From NCBI RefSeq assembly GCF_010183535.1, contig NC_071328.1:14880001-14944000 (forward strand): a stretch of DNA of 64,000 bases, in the 5' to 3' direction. Shown piece after piece: positions 54,174-63,235 of this stretch (positions within the stretch are counted from its first letter, which is position 1; each line of letters begins with the position of its first letter). The notes under the pieces are model-generated. The model saw only the letters and a program-made list of their open reading frames with translations. It was not told the DNA's origin and did not search any database. This DNA is from Caenorhabditis remanei. Taxonomy: Eukaryota; Nematoda; Chromadorea; Rhabditida; Rhabditidae. Both the position numbers and the translations under genes were made by a program.

Positions 54174-54292
54174 CTTTGGGGTTTCGTGACTACTGTATAA
54201 AACGTCCGTTGGATTTCTTGACGGACGTCTCGAGTGTGCTCGTTGCCACGTGCTTGGGACACGGAATACGTGCCGGATGAGGAGGACATTGG
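54174..54292 (-). CDS. vab-10: vab-10 5' exon / alternative start (MSSSSGTYSVSQARG...)
   Basis: A TTCATTTCAG acceptor is followed by CCA then ATG; the frame is MSSSSGTYSVSQARGNEHTR then DVRQEIQRTFYTVVTKPQ, with donor AG|GTGAGA in phase 2. The ATG is three bases after the acceptor, so the exon may be the first coding exon of a trans-spliced mRNA. Alternatively it is internal: the preceding candidate exon ends in phase 0 and would read ...EEQK-PMSSSS. The phase-2 end fits any of the downstream symmetric cassettes. Confidence 0.75.
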
Positions 54293-54302
54293 CTGAAATG
54301 AA
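54291..54302 (-). promoter_or_regulatory. vab-10: Probable trans-splice or UTR acceptor before MSSSSG start
   Basis: Minus strand TTCATTTCAG ends at 54293, three bases before the ATG codon at 54289. A distance this short is usual for spliced-leader addition in nematodes. Confidence 0.6.
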
Positions 54303-54479
54303 AAGGGGATAAGGGAATCCTGAAGGGGGCAGGGGGATGCTGGAGGAAATTTGATACTTTTCATTTAAAACAAGGACTTTTGAGTAAAACATGACAGGAA
54401 ACAGTAGAAAAATCGGGATTTTTTGACAAAAATTTTGTCAATTTCCAGTAAACGAGATGTCTTGAAACTTATATTAATC

Positions 54480-54768
54480 TATAGATCAAAACGAGGACTA
54501 CATCTTCCTGTTGACGGTTTTTCTCTAGCTCCCCCCACTTTTGAGATATGCGTCTTCAAAGTTTCTCATGTCATTTTTAACGCAAAGACGTGATTTTTAC
54601 ATCAAAATAACCGGAAACTTCCATTTTTGACGTTAAAAACTACTAAAAACCTTATTTTCCATGTCAGAAAACCTGATTTTAGCAAAAATTAATTTTGGCC
54701 GAGTAGTTGTTGGTCAAAGTGCGCCACCATGAGAATGGGTACCAGGGTTCGATCCCGCTTGGGGTCAA
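54480..54768. repeat. GGGCGGAGC-family copy plus tRNA-like module
   Basis: Minus copy at about 54480-54565 (core changed to AGCTCCCCCC), spacer, then the tRNA-like module at 54694-54768, followed by hairpin 6. Confidence 0.8.
54694..54768 (+). repeat. tRNA-like module (copy 9)
   Basis: TTTGGCCGAGTAGTTGTTGG at the start, B box GGTTCGATCCCG, GGGGTCAA end. Confidence 0.87.
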
Positions 54769-54811
54769 TTTTTTGAATTTTTGATTTTTTCTGTTTTTAG
54801 TTTATTTGATG

Positions 54812-55000
54812 TTGTAGATCAAAACTAGAGCTCAATTTTTGTAGTTAACAACTTTTTGATAGCTCCGCCCACTTTTGAGATATGCGTCTTTAAAGATAGG
54901 ATGCTCCCCACCCGCGTTCTGAGGTTGCTGTCTTTAAAGGCGCATATCTCAAAAGTGGGCGGAGCTATCGAAAAAGTTTCAACTGCAAAAATGTAGCTGT
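54812..55000. repeat. GGGCGGAGC-family hairpin 6
   Basis: Left arm TTGTAGATCAAAACTAGAGC. The right arm ends CAACTGCAAAAATGTAGC and its outermost bases are lost. Confidence 0.85.
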
Positions 55001-55566
55001 GAACAAGATTCATACAACCATTTTAAACATTATACAGTATTCTAAAAGAGAAAACTGCCACGGTGCTCTGAAAATTGAGAAGTTTTCGCAAAAAACCGAA
55101 AATTGGAAAATAGTTTTCTCGTCGTGACTTGGCTGAAAATTTACCAATTTTTTCGGGTTTTAGTTCAAAATAACGCTAAAACTACTGGTCACAAATTTCC
55201 TCCTAAAATAATATTTAAAAGTTCAAAAGTTCCAAAAAATCCTCAATATTTCAGTCAAAAGGAAACTTCTAAGAATAAGATAAAAATAGAGTAAAGATTC
55301 AAAATTTTTGAGTTAAAAAATGGTTAAAAAATAAGATTTTGGAACAAAAGGCAACAATATAAGGACTTTGAGTAAAAATTGACCGGAAAATGCAGAAAAA
55401 TAGCGAATTTTGGAGAAAAAAACCAGATTTTCCAGTGGAAAACAGCAAATTTCCAAAAATCTCTTCTGATGGTATTGTAGAGAATTTTCTGGGCTTTCCA
55501 ACAATATATAATTTGAATTATTTCCTATCGTACATAATTTTTTATTTCAAAAGCAAGACACCCTAC

Positions 55567-55776
55567 CTTCTGCTCCTCATCCATCCTCCCATCAATCAAC
55601 GTCTCCTTTCCACGCCACGTGGCACGTGCCGTCGCGGCTCTTCCATGAGTCGTCGTCCCACCGCCGTTTTGATCTACAGAATCATTCCTCCAGAATTTCA
55701 CGTCACACGTCGCAAATTTATACGAATTTTCAGATTTCGGATTTCGGAGGGAACTACGAGCCGAGTTTGAGTGCAT
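55567..55776 (-). CDS. vab-10: Candidate most 5' coding exon of vab-10
   Basis: 70 codons from ATG (MHSNSARSSLRNPKSENSYK ... IDGRMDEEQK) to an AAG|GTAGGG donor in phase 0, which matches the exon at 54292. A CTATTTTCAG acceptor at 55805-55804 lies 27 nt upstream of the ATG, a plausible trans-splice or UTR splice site. No known domain; a later in-frame Met (MDEEQK) could also start. Supported only by splice signals and phase. Confidence 0.55.
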
Positions 55777-55803
55777 TTCTATTCTAGAGCATAATCTGAC
55801 AGT

Positions 55804-55814
55804 CTGAAAATAGA
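55804..55814 (-). promoter_or_regulatory. vab-10: Probable trans-splice or UTR acceptor of the most 5' exon
   Basis: Minus strand CTATTTTCAG ends at 55804; the leader to the ATG at 55776 would be 27 nt. Confidence 0.5.
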
Positions 55815-55852
55815 GGAAATTGAAGGAAAATTCTATAGAATTTTATATCAGT

Positions 55853-56044
55853 GTGTAGATCAAAAATAGAGCTTCATTTTTATAGTTAACAGTTTTTTGA
55901 TAGCTCCGCCCACTTTTGAGATATGCGCCTTTAAAGATAAGCGCGTTTGAGGGAGGCTATCTTTAAAGGCGCATATCTCAAAAGTGGGCGGAGCTAGGGA
56001 AAAGTTGTCAACTACAAAAATGTAGCCCGATTTTTGATCTACTA
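55853..56044. repeat. GGGCGGAGC-family hairpin 7
   Basis: TGTAGATCAAAAATAGAGCT ... CGATTTTTGATCTACT, spacer about 28 bp. It begins about 50 bases upstream of the most 5' vab-10 acceptor. Confidence 0.92.
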
Positions 56045-56329
56045 GAAAACACCAATTTAAAACCTTGAAACAACTAAAAACGTTCTATGAGAGGGTGTCA
56101 AAGATGAGGAATTCTTTTTTTTTTAAACATTGGAAAATAAAAAATAAATGAATACGGTCACAGATCGAGAGAATATGTATGTATTAAAAATTTAATTATG
56201 AGGTAATAGATAAAATTTTGATAAGCATACAATTCTCAAAAAAACATTACGAAAAAAAAAGAAAAAAAAAATTCAAAATGTTTTTTCAACAATAAACATT
56301 TCTGACAATCTCAGGTGTCAGTTATATAA

Positions 56330-57190
56330 GTGCGCTCTGATGCTAATATTAAAAAGAAGGTTTTCAATCGTTTTTAACGTCAAAAATAAAATTTTCCGGT
56401 TATTTTGGTGTAAAAACCACATTTTGGCGTTAAAAATGACTAATTTTTACAAATTTCCAAATTCAAAGGCGCATATCTCAAAAGTGGGCGGAGCTATCAA
56501 AAAGTTGTCAACTACGAAAATGAAGCCCTTGTTTTGATCTACACAATGATGATAAATAGAAAACACTGAAGAAACACAATTTTCGGTGACGGGCTCTTAA
56601 AATTAGACATTTTTGACTTAACACGAAAATGTGAAGTTTAGTGTTGTCCATCATAACTTTGCTCAAACTGAATCAATTTTCATGAATTTCATTTTAAAAT
56701 TTTAGCTATAAATAGGGGTGTTTAGGTCAAAAACAACAAAACAATCATATTCTAGAAGGAAACTGGCTATTTTTAAAGGCACAGGAATATCTCAAAAGTG
56801 GGTGGAGCTAGAGGAAAACTTTCAACTACAAAAATGTAGCCCTTTTCTTGATCAATAAGATAAAACAAATCAAAAACAGAAAAAACCAAAAATTCAAAAA
56901 AATCGACCCCAAGCGGGATCGAACCCTGGTACCTTTTCTCATAGTTGTCTACCTTGGCCAAGACTTTCTTGGTCTCAGATTTTGCTAGAAATGTGGTTTC
57001 CGACATGAAAAATTAGGTTTTAAATAGTTTTTAACGTCAGAAATAGAATTTTCCGGTCATTTTCATATAAAAATCACATTTTGGCGTTTAAAATGACATG
57101 AGAAACTTTAAAGGTGCATATCTCAAAAGTGGGCGGAGCTAGGGGGAAAAAAAAAACAGAATAACATTTTAAACCGTAACGGGCTCTTAA
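56330..57190. repeat. Composite block with two CGTGACGGGCTCTTAA-type borders
   Basis: GGGCGGAGC-family copies at about 56460-56545, 56775-56860 and 57105-57140 (truncated), and one tRNA-like module. GGTGACGGGCTCTTAAAA at 56592 and CGTAACGGGCTCTTAAAA at 57175 are direct repeats bracketing the later part. Confidence 0.7.
56903..56975 (-). repeat. tRNA-like module (copy 10)
   Basis: Minus strand: B box GGTTCGATCCCGCTTGGGGT intact; the A-box side is eroded. Confidence 0.8.
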
Positions 57191-57830
57191 AAGCACAAAA
57201 TGCACCAAAAAATCCCAATTTGCTCCAAACACTTTCCCCTATTTGTGCATTTTGATGCTATTTTTTCCCAAATTTTTGTGAAGAAGATGACTACGAGAGG
57301 AGGAGAAGTTTGTTTAGCACACACATATCGTAACGGGGACTGTTGTATGTCAATGTGTGAGAAGATCGGCTTATACGGGGAGGAGGAGATGGGGGAGTGT
57401 ATGAATAGGGAGGGATGAGTAGCATAAAAGTAGGTCAAACAAGTCAAAACTTGGTAGATCAAAAGCTGAGGAGCGGAGCGTTGTTGGAGAATAAAAAGCA
57501 TCAAAAATATATGAAAAGAAACATGAAAAGGAATATGTTTTTATTTTGCCAAGCAACGCGTGGAAGCCAACGAAATAAAAGAAAACAATTGAAATAGGCC
57601 ACAAATATGGGATTTTTACCTTAAAATAGCCGGAAAATTCTATTTCTGACGTTAAAATCTATTCAAAACCTCATTTTCCATGCCGGAAACTACATTTTTT
57701 ATCAAAAATTTGATGAAGAAACTCGTGGTTAAGAGAAAAATACCCTTACTATTGAAAAAACAGGTCTACCAACTTTGAAAACCTGCTACGATGCTATACC
57801 GAATAATTTCTTTGTTCAGTCTACATTTTT
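57190..57830. other. Low-repeat intergenic stretch
   Basis: ORFs of 60-105 codons occur on both strands (57187-57604) but show no domain, no start context and no splice support. A fragment of the GGAAAATTCTATTTCTGACG spacer lies at 57630. No gene supported. Confidence 0.4.
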
Positions 57831-57834
57831 CTTG

Positions 57835-57920
57835 TAGATCAAAACCAGGGCTATATTTTTCCAGTAAACAGTTTTTTGATAGCTCCGCCCACTTTTGAGA
57901 TATGCGCCTTCAAAGTCAGC
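57835..57920 (-). repeat. GGGCGGAGC-family single copy
   Basis: CTTGTAGATCAAAACCAGGG then AGCTCCGCCCACTTTTGAGA and GCGCCTTCAAAG. Confidence 0.88.
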
Positions 57921-58060
57921 GACTAAAAAACAAGATTGACCAAAAAATTGACCAAAAATGAGCAAAAGCCGGTTAAAATTAATGGAAACCATTAAAAATC
58001 CAATTTGAAACAGTCCAAAATCACTAAAGCTCCCATTTTTGGCTATTTTCAAAAAAAGTG

Positions 58061-58135
58061 ACCGGATGGCTCAGTGGGATGTTCGACTGAACATGTCCAC
58101 CCTGGAGTACCAGGGTTCGAGTCCACCCGGTGGCA
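58061..58135 (+). pseudogene. Distinct tRNA-like sequence (tRNA pseudogene or SINE body)
   Basis: ACCGGAT at the 5' end pairs with ACCCGGT at the 3' end (6 of 7). A-box-like TGGCTCAGTGGGATG, B box GGTTCGAGTCC. The T stem does not form and no clear anticodon arm exists. It shares GTACCAGGGTTCGA with the other modules, so it may be related to their ancestor. Confidence 0.6.
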
Positions 58136-58189
58136 AATCGTTTTTGTTTTTTTGAAAGTGAGTTTTTTACATTTCTAATAGTCAAGAAA

Positions 58190-58690
58190 TGTATAAAACT
58201 TTAAAGATGGCCTCACGAGAAGGAAGGGCGCGTGCTCAGATATCTTTAAAGGCGCATATCTTAAAAGTGGGCGGAGCTAGAAAAAAGTTGTCAACTACAA
58301 AAATGAAGAACTGGTTTTGGTCTACAAGATAAAACAAATCAAAAACAGGAAAAAACAAAAATTCAAAAAATTGACCCCAAGCGGGATCGAACCCTGGTCC
58401 CCATTCTCATAGTTGTCCACCTTGACCAACTAATACTCGGCCAAACTTGGTTTTGCTAAAAATGTGGTTTTTGACATGGAAAATTAGAGTTCGAATAGTT
58501 TTTAACGTCAAAAATGGAATTTTCCTGTTATTTTGATGTAAAAACCACGTTTTTGCGTAAAAAATGAACGTTTTTCCTCAATTTTTGCTAATTTCCAACT
58601 TTAAAGGACCATATCTTAAAAGTGTGCGGAGCTACAGAAAAAGTGTCAACTACAAAAATGTAGCGCTGGTTTTGATCTACAAGAAAAATG
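58190..58690 (+). repeat. Composite unit with direct GGGCGGAGC copies and tRNA-like module
   Basis: Copies at about 58243-58330 and 58600-58685 in the same orientation flank the module at 58371-58445 and the ATTTTCCTGTTATTTTGATG spacer. Same architecture and length as 49150-49575. Confidence 0.82.
58371..58445 (-). repeat. tRNA-like module (copy 11)
   Basis: Minus strand: TTTGGCCGAGTATTAGTTGG start, B box GGTTCGATCCCGCTTGGGGT. Confidence 0.87.
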
Positions 58691-58792
58691 CCGTAATGCG
58701 CTATCAATCTAGAAACCATATCCACAATAACCATTTTTGGTCAGTGTAGCAATCTTTCAATATAAAATAAACTGAAAACAGGAAAAAAAAGA

Positions 58793-58825
58793 ATCTCAAG
58801 CTGAATCGAACCCTGGTACCCCGCT
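58793..58825 (-). repeat. tRNA-like module fragment (copy 12)
   Basis: Only the B-box half remains on minus: GGTACCAGGGTTCGATTCAG. Confidence 0.65.
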
Positions 58826-59552
58826 CACTAAATTCGCCTCTCTCTCCAACTTTAATAACTTCGATTCGAATTGTCATTCTCTCTGACTGTCTGCGTCTCT
58901 CTTATTCCCTATCTCTCTCCGACACCCAACTTACTCATCACACACATAGAGAATGAATTCAAGCGTATACACTTTTGAAGCGGAGGGAATAAGTTCCAAG
59001 TTTTATGGTTTAGGAGCTTTTTTTGCTGAAAAAAACACACGGAGAGACACATGTTTTGAGTACACTTTTGAACACTTTTATTCGTGGTGGTGAATTTTCT
59101 AGACTTCAGCTTAGAGGACTCTACTAGATCAAAGAATTTTGCGTCAAATGTATAATTTTCCTGTAGATCAAAAATATGGCTTCATTTTTGTTGTTGACGG
59201 TTTTCCTCTAGCTCCGCCCATTTTTGAGATATGCGATTTTAAAGTTGGAAATTGCATATTTCGGCTCAAAATGATGAATTTACTATTAAAAACTAGGTTT
59301 CATCGATTTTTGATGTTGATTTATGTGATGCTGGAAATCAATTACATGCTGGAATCAATAAAAATGGTTTTCCACTTGCAAAAATGACTTTGGCAAAGTT
59401 GGAACTTTAAACTTTTTGAAAAATTGACGAAATCTCACCAACAAACGTGTTTTCAACATTGAAATTACATAAAAATAACAAAAATTTACTCTGGAAACTT
59501 CTAAAACCATGTTTTTCTATTGAAAATTTCGATTTTTGACCGAAACGAAAAG

Positions 59553-59622
59553 TTGACCCAGTGGTTAGGGAAAGGTGAACAGTGGGAATAGGGACCAGGG
59601 TTCGATCCCGCTTGGGGTCAAT
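59553..59622 (+). repeat. tRNA-like module (copy 13, acceptor-stem subfamily)
   Basis: Starts TTGACCCAGTGGTTAGGG and ends CTTGGGGTCAA, so TTGACCC/GGGTCAA pair perfectly. B box GGTTCGATCCCG. 70 nt. Confidence 0.85.
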
Positions 59623-59902
59623 TTTTTGAATTTTTGGTTCTTTTTGATTTAAATCTATTTCATCTTGTAGATCAAAACCAGGGCTTCATTTTTGTAGTTG
59701 ACAATTTTTTGATAGCTCCGCCCACTTTTGAGATATGCGCCATTAAAGTTGGAAAATTTCAAAAATTGAGGAAAAGCGTTCATTTTTTGCGCAAAAACGT
59801 GATTTTTACATCAAAATAACCTGAATATTCTATTTCTGACGGTAAAAACTATGCAAAACCTAATTTTTCGTGTCGGAAACCACATTTTTAGCAAAAATCA
59901 AG

Positions 59903-59977
59903 TCTGGCCGAGTAGTTGTTGGTCAAGGTGGACAACTATGAGAATTGGTACCAGGGTTCGATCCCGATTGGGGTCAA
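59903..59977 (+). repeat. tRNA-like module (copy 14)
   Basis: CTGGCCGAGTAGTTGTTGGT start, GGTACCAGGGTTCGATCCCG B-box region. Confidence 0.87.
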
Positions 59978-60509
59978 TTTTCGATTTGTTTATTTTTTCT
60001 GTTTTTGATTTATTTCCCCTTGTAGATCAAAACCAGCACTTCATTTTTGTAGTTGACCGTTTTTCTCTAGCTCCGCCCACTTTTGAGATATGCGTCTTGG
60101 AAAATAGGGAGCTGCCTACCTCGCGTGCTGAGGTTGCTATCTTTAATATTGTAACAACATTTACAGCAAAATTGTATATTGGGCTCCCAAAAACTATCAT
60201 TTTTTAAAATTTTATCTTGTAAATCAATAAAATGACGACATTTTTGTAGTTGACAACTTTTTGAAAGCTCCGCCCACTTTTGAGATATGCGTCTTTAAAG
60301 TTTCTTATGTCATTTTTAGCGCCAAAATGAGGTATGTATATCAAAATAACCGGGAAATTCTATTTCTGACGTTGAAAACTATTCAAAACTCAATTTCCGT
60401 GTCAAAAAGCTACAGAAATCAAGCTTTTAAAAAAAAATTAGCAAAATATCGCTAGGAAGAGAAAAATGATGGTAGAAAACTAGTCGTAAATCTATGATGA
60501 TGTGAAAAA

Positions 60510-60880
60510 GGTTGGAATATGTCTCTCTCTCTCCATGACCACCCTTCCAATATACAGACAATTGCCCTGACCACCCTCACCCGGTTATTACCGGCTTTGC
60601 AGAGTAGATTTCGACCGGGAAAGGGGGGGGGGGGGAGGGCAAAAGAAGAAGAAGATGAGAGAATGAGGAAAAGGAATCGAGGGAACTATGCCTTCTTTAA
60701 GTATAATTAGGTATAACCCCCACCACGCCTTATGTATGTACAAGTTATGGGGGGATGATGACAGTTAGGGTTATGAGTAATTACTAAATGGTTAGGGAAA
60801 AGGAAGAAAGGTTTTAGGGAAATAGGGAAATTAAATGTCTAAAATGACAAAAAACACTTAACTAGGGAGACAGAGTTGTG
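60510..60880. other. Low-repeat stretch
   Basis: A poly-G run lies near 60624-60636, in purine-rich surroundings. No gene or known repeat recognised. Confidence 0.4.
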
Positions 60881-60897
60881 CGGAAGTGATTTTTTCT

Positions 60898-61232
60898 AAA
60901 ACGGAAGTCGGAAGTCGGAAGTCGGAAGTGAAAATCCAAAAACGGAAGTCCGAAGTAAAGTTTTGAAAGCGGAAGTCGGAAGTCGGAAGTCGGAAGTCGG
61001 AAGTAGATTTTTTCGCAAACATTCAAAAACTCCTAGAAAAAGTTCATAAAACTCGCTAAAATCATTGGAAAATTGGTTTTTGGCTGTCGAAAAGCCTATT
61101 TTCTGTCCTTTTAGACCATTTTTTTCGTGTATTTCTGCGAAATGTAGTCTTCCTAAATTTTACAGTGTTGGAATGACTGAAGTCGGAAGTAAAATTTTCA
61201 AAACGAAAGTCGGAAGTCGGAATCCGGAATTC
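60898..61232 (+). repeat. GGAAGTC heptamer satellite
   Basis: Runs of CGGAAGTCGGAAGTCGGAAG at about 60902-60930 and 60970-61005, then single units to 61225. Confidence 0.9.
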
Positions 61233-61374
61233 CGTGCAACTCTGCTAGGAAGTATCGTATTAAAAAAAAACGCTCCTGAGACATCACTGATTTTTTAGAT
61301 GTTTTACAGATTTTGAGATGACGTCACGGCTTCAGAATCTATCGGAGATTTCGGAATTTTATATATTCTTGTAG

Positions 61375-61770
61375 ATCAAAACAAGGGCTACATTTTTTTA
61401 GTTGACAACTTTTTGATAGCTCCACCCACTTTTGAGATATGCGCCTTTAAATATAGCAACCGCAGACCTGGAGAAGAGGATTTTTGGGAGCGCGCTCAGT
61501 TATAGACATGCAATTTTCTCAACAACTTGGCCAATTTCGCAAAAAATTGGTTTTTTCGCATGAAAAAAAAAATAGTTTTAAGGAAATTTCAATGTCAAAA
61601 ATCTCTTTTTACGGTCATTTTGATGTAAAATTACGTTTCAGCGATAAAAATGGGTTCAGGGGGGGGGGGGGGGTTGGGTTTCAACTTTAAAGGCGCATAT
61701 CTCAAAAGTGGGCGGAGCCTTCAAAAAACGGTCAACTACAAAATTATACCGAATTTTTTGATCTACAAGA
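61375..61770. repeat. Inverted GGGCGGAGC-family copies, 230 bp apart
   Basis: A minus copy at 61375-61455 and a plus copy at 61682-61768, with a GGGGGGGGGGGGGGTTGGG run (about 61659-61676) at the inner edge of the plus copy. Followed by a tRNA-like module. Confidence 0.83.
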
Positions 61771-61812
61771 ACGAATAAATCAAAAACACGAAAAACCAAA
61801 AATTTGCAAAAA

Positions 61813-61882
61813 TTGTCCCCAAGCGGGATCGAACCCTGGTACCCATTCTCACTGTTCACCTTACCCTTAACCCCTGGGTCAA
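61813..61882 (-). repeat. tRNA-like module (copy 15, acceptor-stem subfamily)
   Basis: Minus strand: GTTGACCCAGGGGTTAAGGG start, GGTTCGATCCCGCTTGGGGA end; the acceptor-like stem has one mismatch. Confidence 0.83.
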
Positions 61883-62214
61883 CTTTTCGTTTCAATCAAA
61901 AGTCGAAATTTTCAACGGAAAAACATGGTTTTAGGGGTTTCTAGAGTAAATTTTCGCAATTTTTGTGTAATTTTGATGCTGAAAACACGTTTTTTGGTAT
62001 GGTTTCATCAATTTTTCGGATGTTTTCAAAAAATTTAATGTTTCTGCTTGTCATGTCGATTGAACTTTGTTTTGCAAGTAGAAAACTATGATTCTAGCAT
62101 GTAAATTACGTGAAAATGACATAAATCAACATTAAAAACTGATAAAACTTAGTTTTCCCAGTAAATTCATTAGTTTTTCATAAAAAGAGCCAAAATTTTG
62201 CTGTTTTCAACTTC

Positions 62215-62640
62215 AGAGTCGCATATCTCAAAAGTGGGCGGAGCTAGAGAAAAACCGTCAACTACAAAAATGTAGCCCTTTTCTTGATTTACAAGATCAA
62301 ATAAATCAAAAACAGAAAAAATCAAAAATTCACAAAAATTGACCCCAACCGGGATCGAACCCTGGTACCCATTTTTATAGTGATGCACCTTGACCAACTG
62401 CGAAATGTGGTTTTTTGCTAAAAATGTGGTTTCCGACATGGAAAATTAGGTTTTGAGTAGTTTTTAACGTCAAAAAGTTAAGTTTATCCTGTTATTTTGA
62501 TGTAAAAATCACATTTTGCCGTAAAAATAGCAGTTTTTCCAAAATTTTTACAAATTTTCAACTTTAAAGGCGCATACTTCAAAAGTGGGCGGAGCCAATG
62601 GAAAGTTGTCACCGGACAAAATGGAGATCTGGGTTTAATC
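62215..62640 (+). repeat. Composite unit with direct GGGCGGAGC copies and tRNA-like module
   Basis: Copies at about 62218-62303 and 62568-62645 flank the module at 62339-62402. Third example of the same ~425-bp architecture. Confidence 0.8.
62339..62402 (-). repeat. tRNA-like module (copy 16)
   Basis: Minus strand: B box GGTTCGATCCCGGTTGGGGT; the A-box half is replaced by GCAGTTGGTCAAGGTGCATC. Confidence 0.8.
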
Positions 62641-62649
62641 TACACGCTA

Positions 62650-63235
62650 ATATAAATATTTATTAAAAATAAATGGATGGGAAGTTAGAATTATGTGTGG
62701 CGGTTTCTCAATCAATAAAAAACTTAAAATTCTTGTTTTCGCAATAACTTGCTTCAAACGCAACCAAATTTTATCGTTAATACTTAAAAAAAAGCGATTT
62801 TTAGAATCTTTTCGAAAATTAAAAGCAAAATCAACAAAAAATCAGGTAAATTACAATTTAGAGAAGCGAAAGAGACCGACTGTTAAAAAATTGTAAAATC
62901 ACTAAAATTCTGGAATAAAGATTGCCGATTATTAGTGTAATTTTGTGAATGTTTGGAGGTGAAGAAACACATTTTCTAGATACGAAACAATAATGAGATA
63001 GAGATAAAGAGAAAAAGTGCACAGGGGGGGGGACAGCTGTCACAGAGAGCCGGGGGACACTGATCGAGAGAGCAATCATCTAGAGGAGGACATCAGTGAC
63101 CAGACGGGTGAGAATTTTAATTTTTAGCGCTAAAAATCAAATTTATTACAAAAAATTTGAAAAAAAAGAAGGTTGAAATTGAAAAAAAAGGTAACTTTTT
63201 TTTTTTGAATTTTTTGCAAAAAATTGTGCAACTTT
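62650..63235. other. Intergenic stretch
   Basis: AT-rich, with a G run at about 63025 and GAGA-rich words. Short ORFs of 67-73 codons on both strands have no support. Confidence 0.4.

Larger units (their letters stand above)
1..55803 (-). other. vab-10: vab-10 spectraplakin gene (5' and A-isoform part; 3' end outside window)
   Basis: Gene-level entry. The encoded order, read on the minus strand, is variable N-termini, CH1, CH2, plakin domain with SH3, charged rod, plakin repeats. That order is specific to plectin/spectraplakin proteins, and in nematodes the single such gene is vab-10. Known role of the family: linking actin, intermediate filaments and microtubules; the A form acts at epidermal attachment structures, the B form in microtubule-actin coupling. 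What I see: exons from 28120 to 3325 join in a consistent reading phase. The last exon is still open at base 1, so the end of the A form and any B-specific exons lie to the left. Gene identity is very secure; the 5' exon connectivity is partly inferred. Confidence 0.93.
59160..60305. repeat. Cluster of minus-oriented GGGCGGAGC copies with two tRNA-like modules
   Basis: Copies near 59162, 59666, 60020 and 60226, all in minus orientation. Their spacers carry GAAATTCTATTTCTGACG words, with modules at 59553 and 59903. Confidence 0.83.

Noticed and set aside
57187..57604. ORFs of 60-105 codons on both strands upstream of vab-10
   Set aside because: Overlapping on both strands, no domain, no start context and no neighbouring exon in phase.
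36118..62402. tRNA-like modules as functional tRNA genes
   Set aside because: No proper T stem, no anticodon arm, acceptor pairing absent in most copies; only Pol III box sequences are kept.
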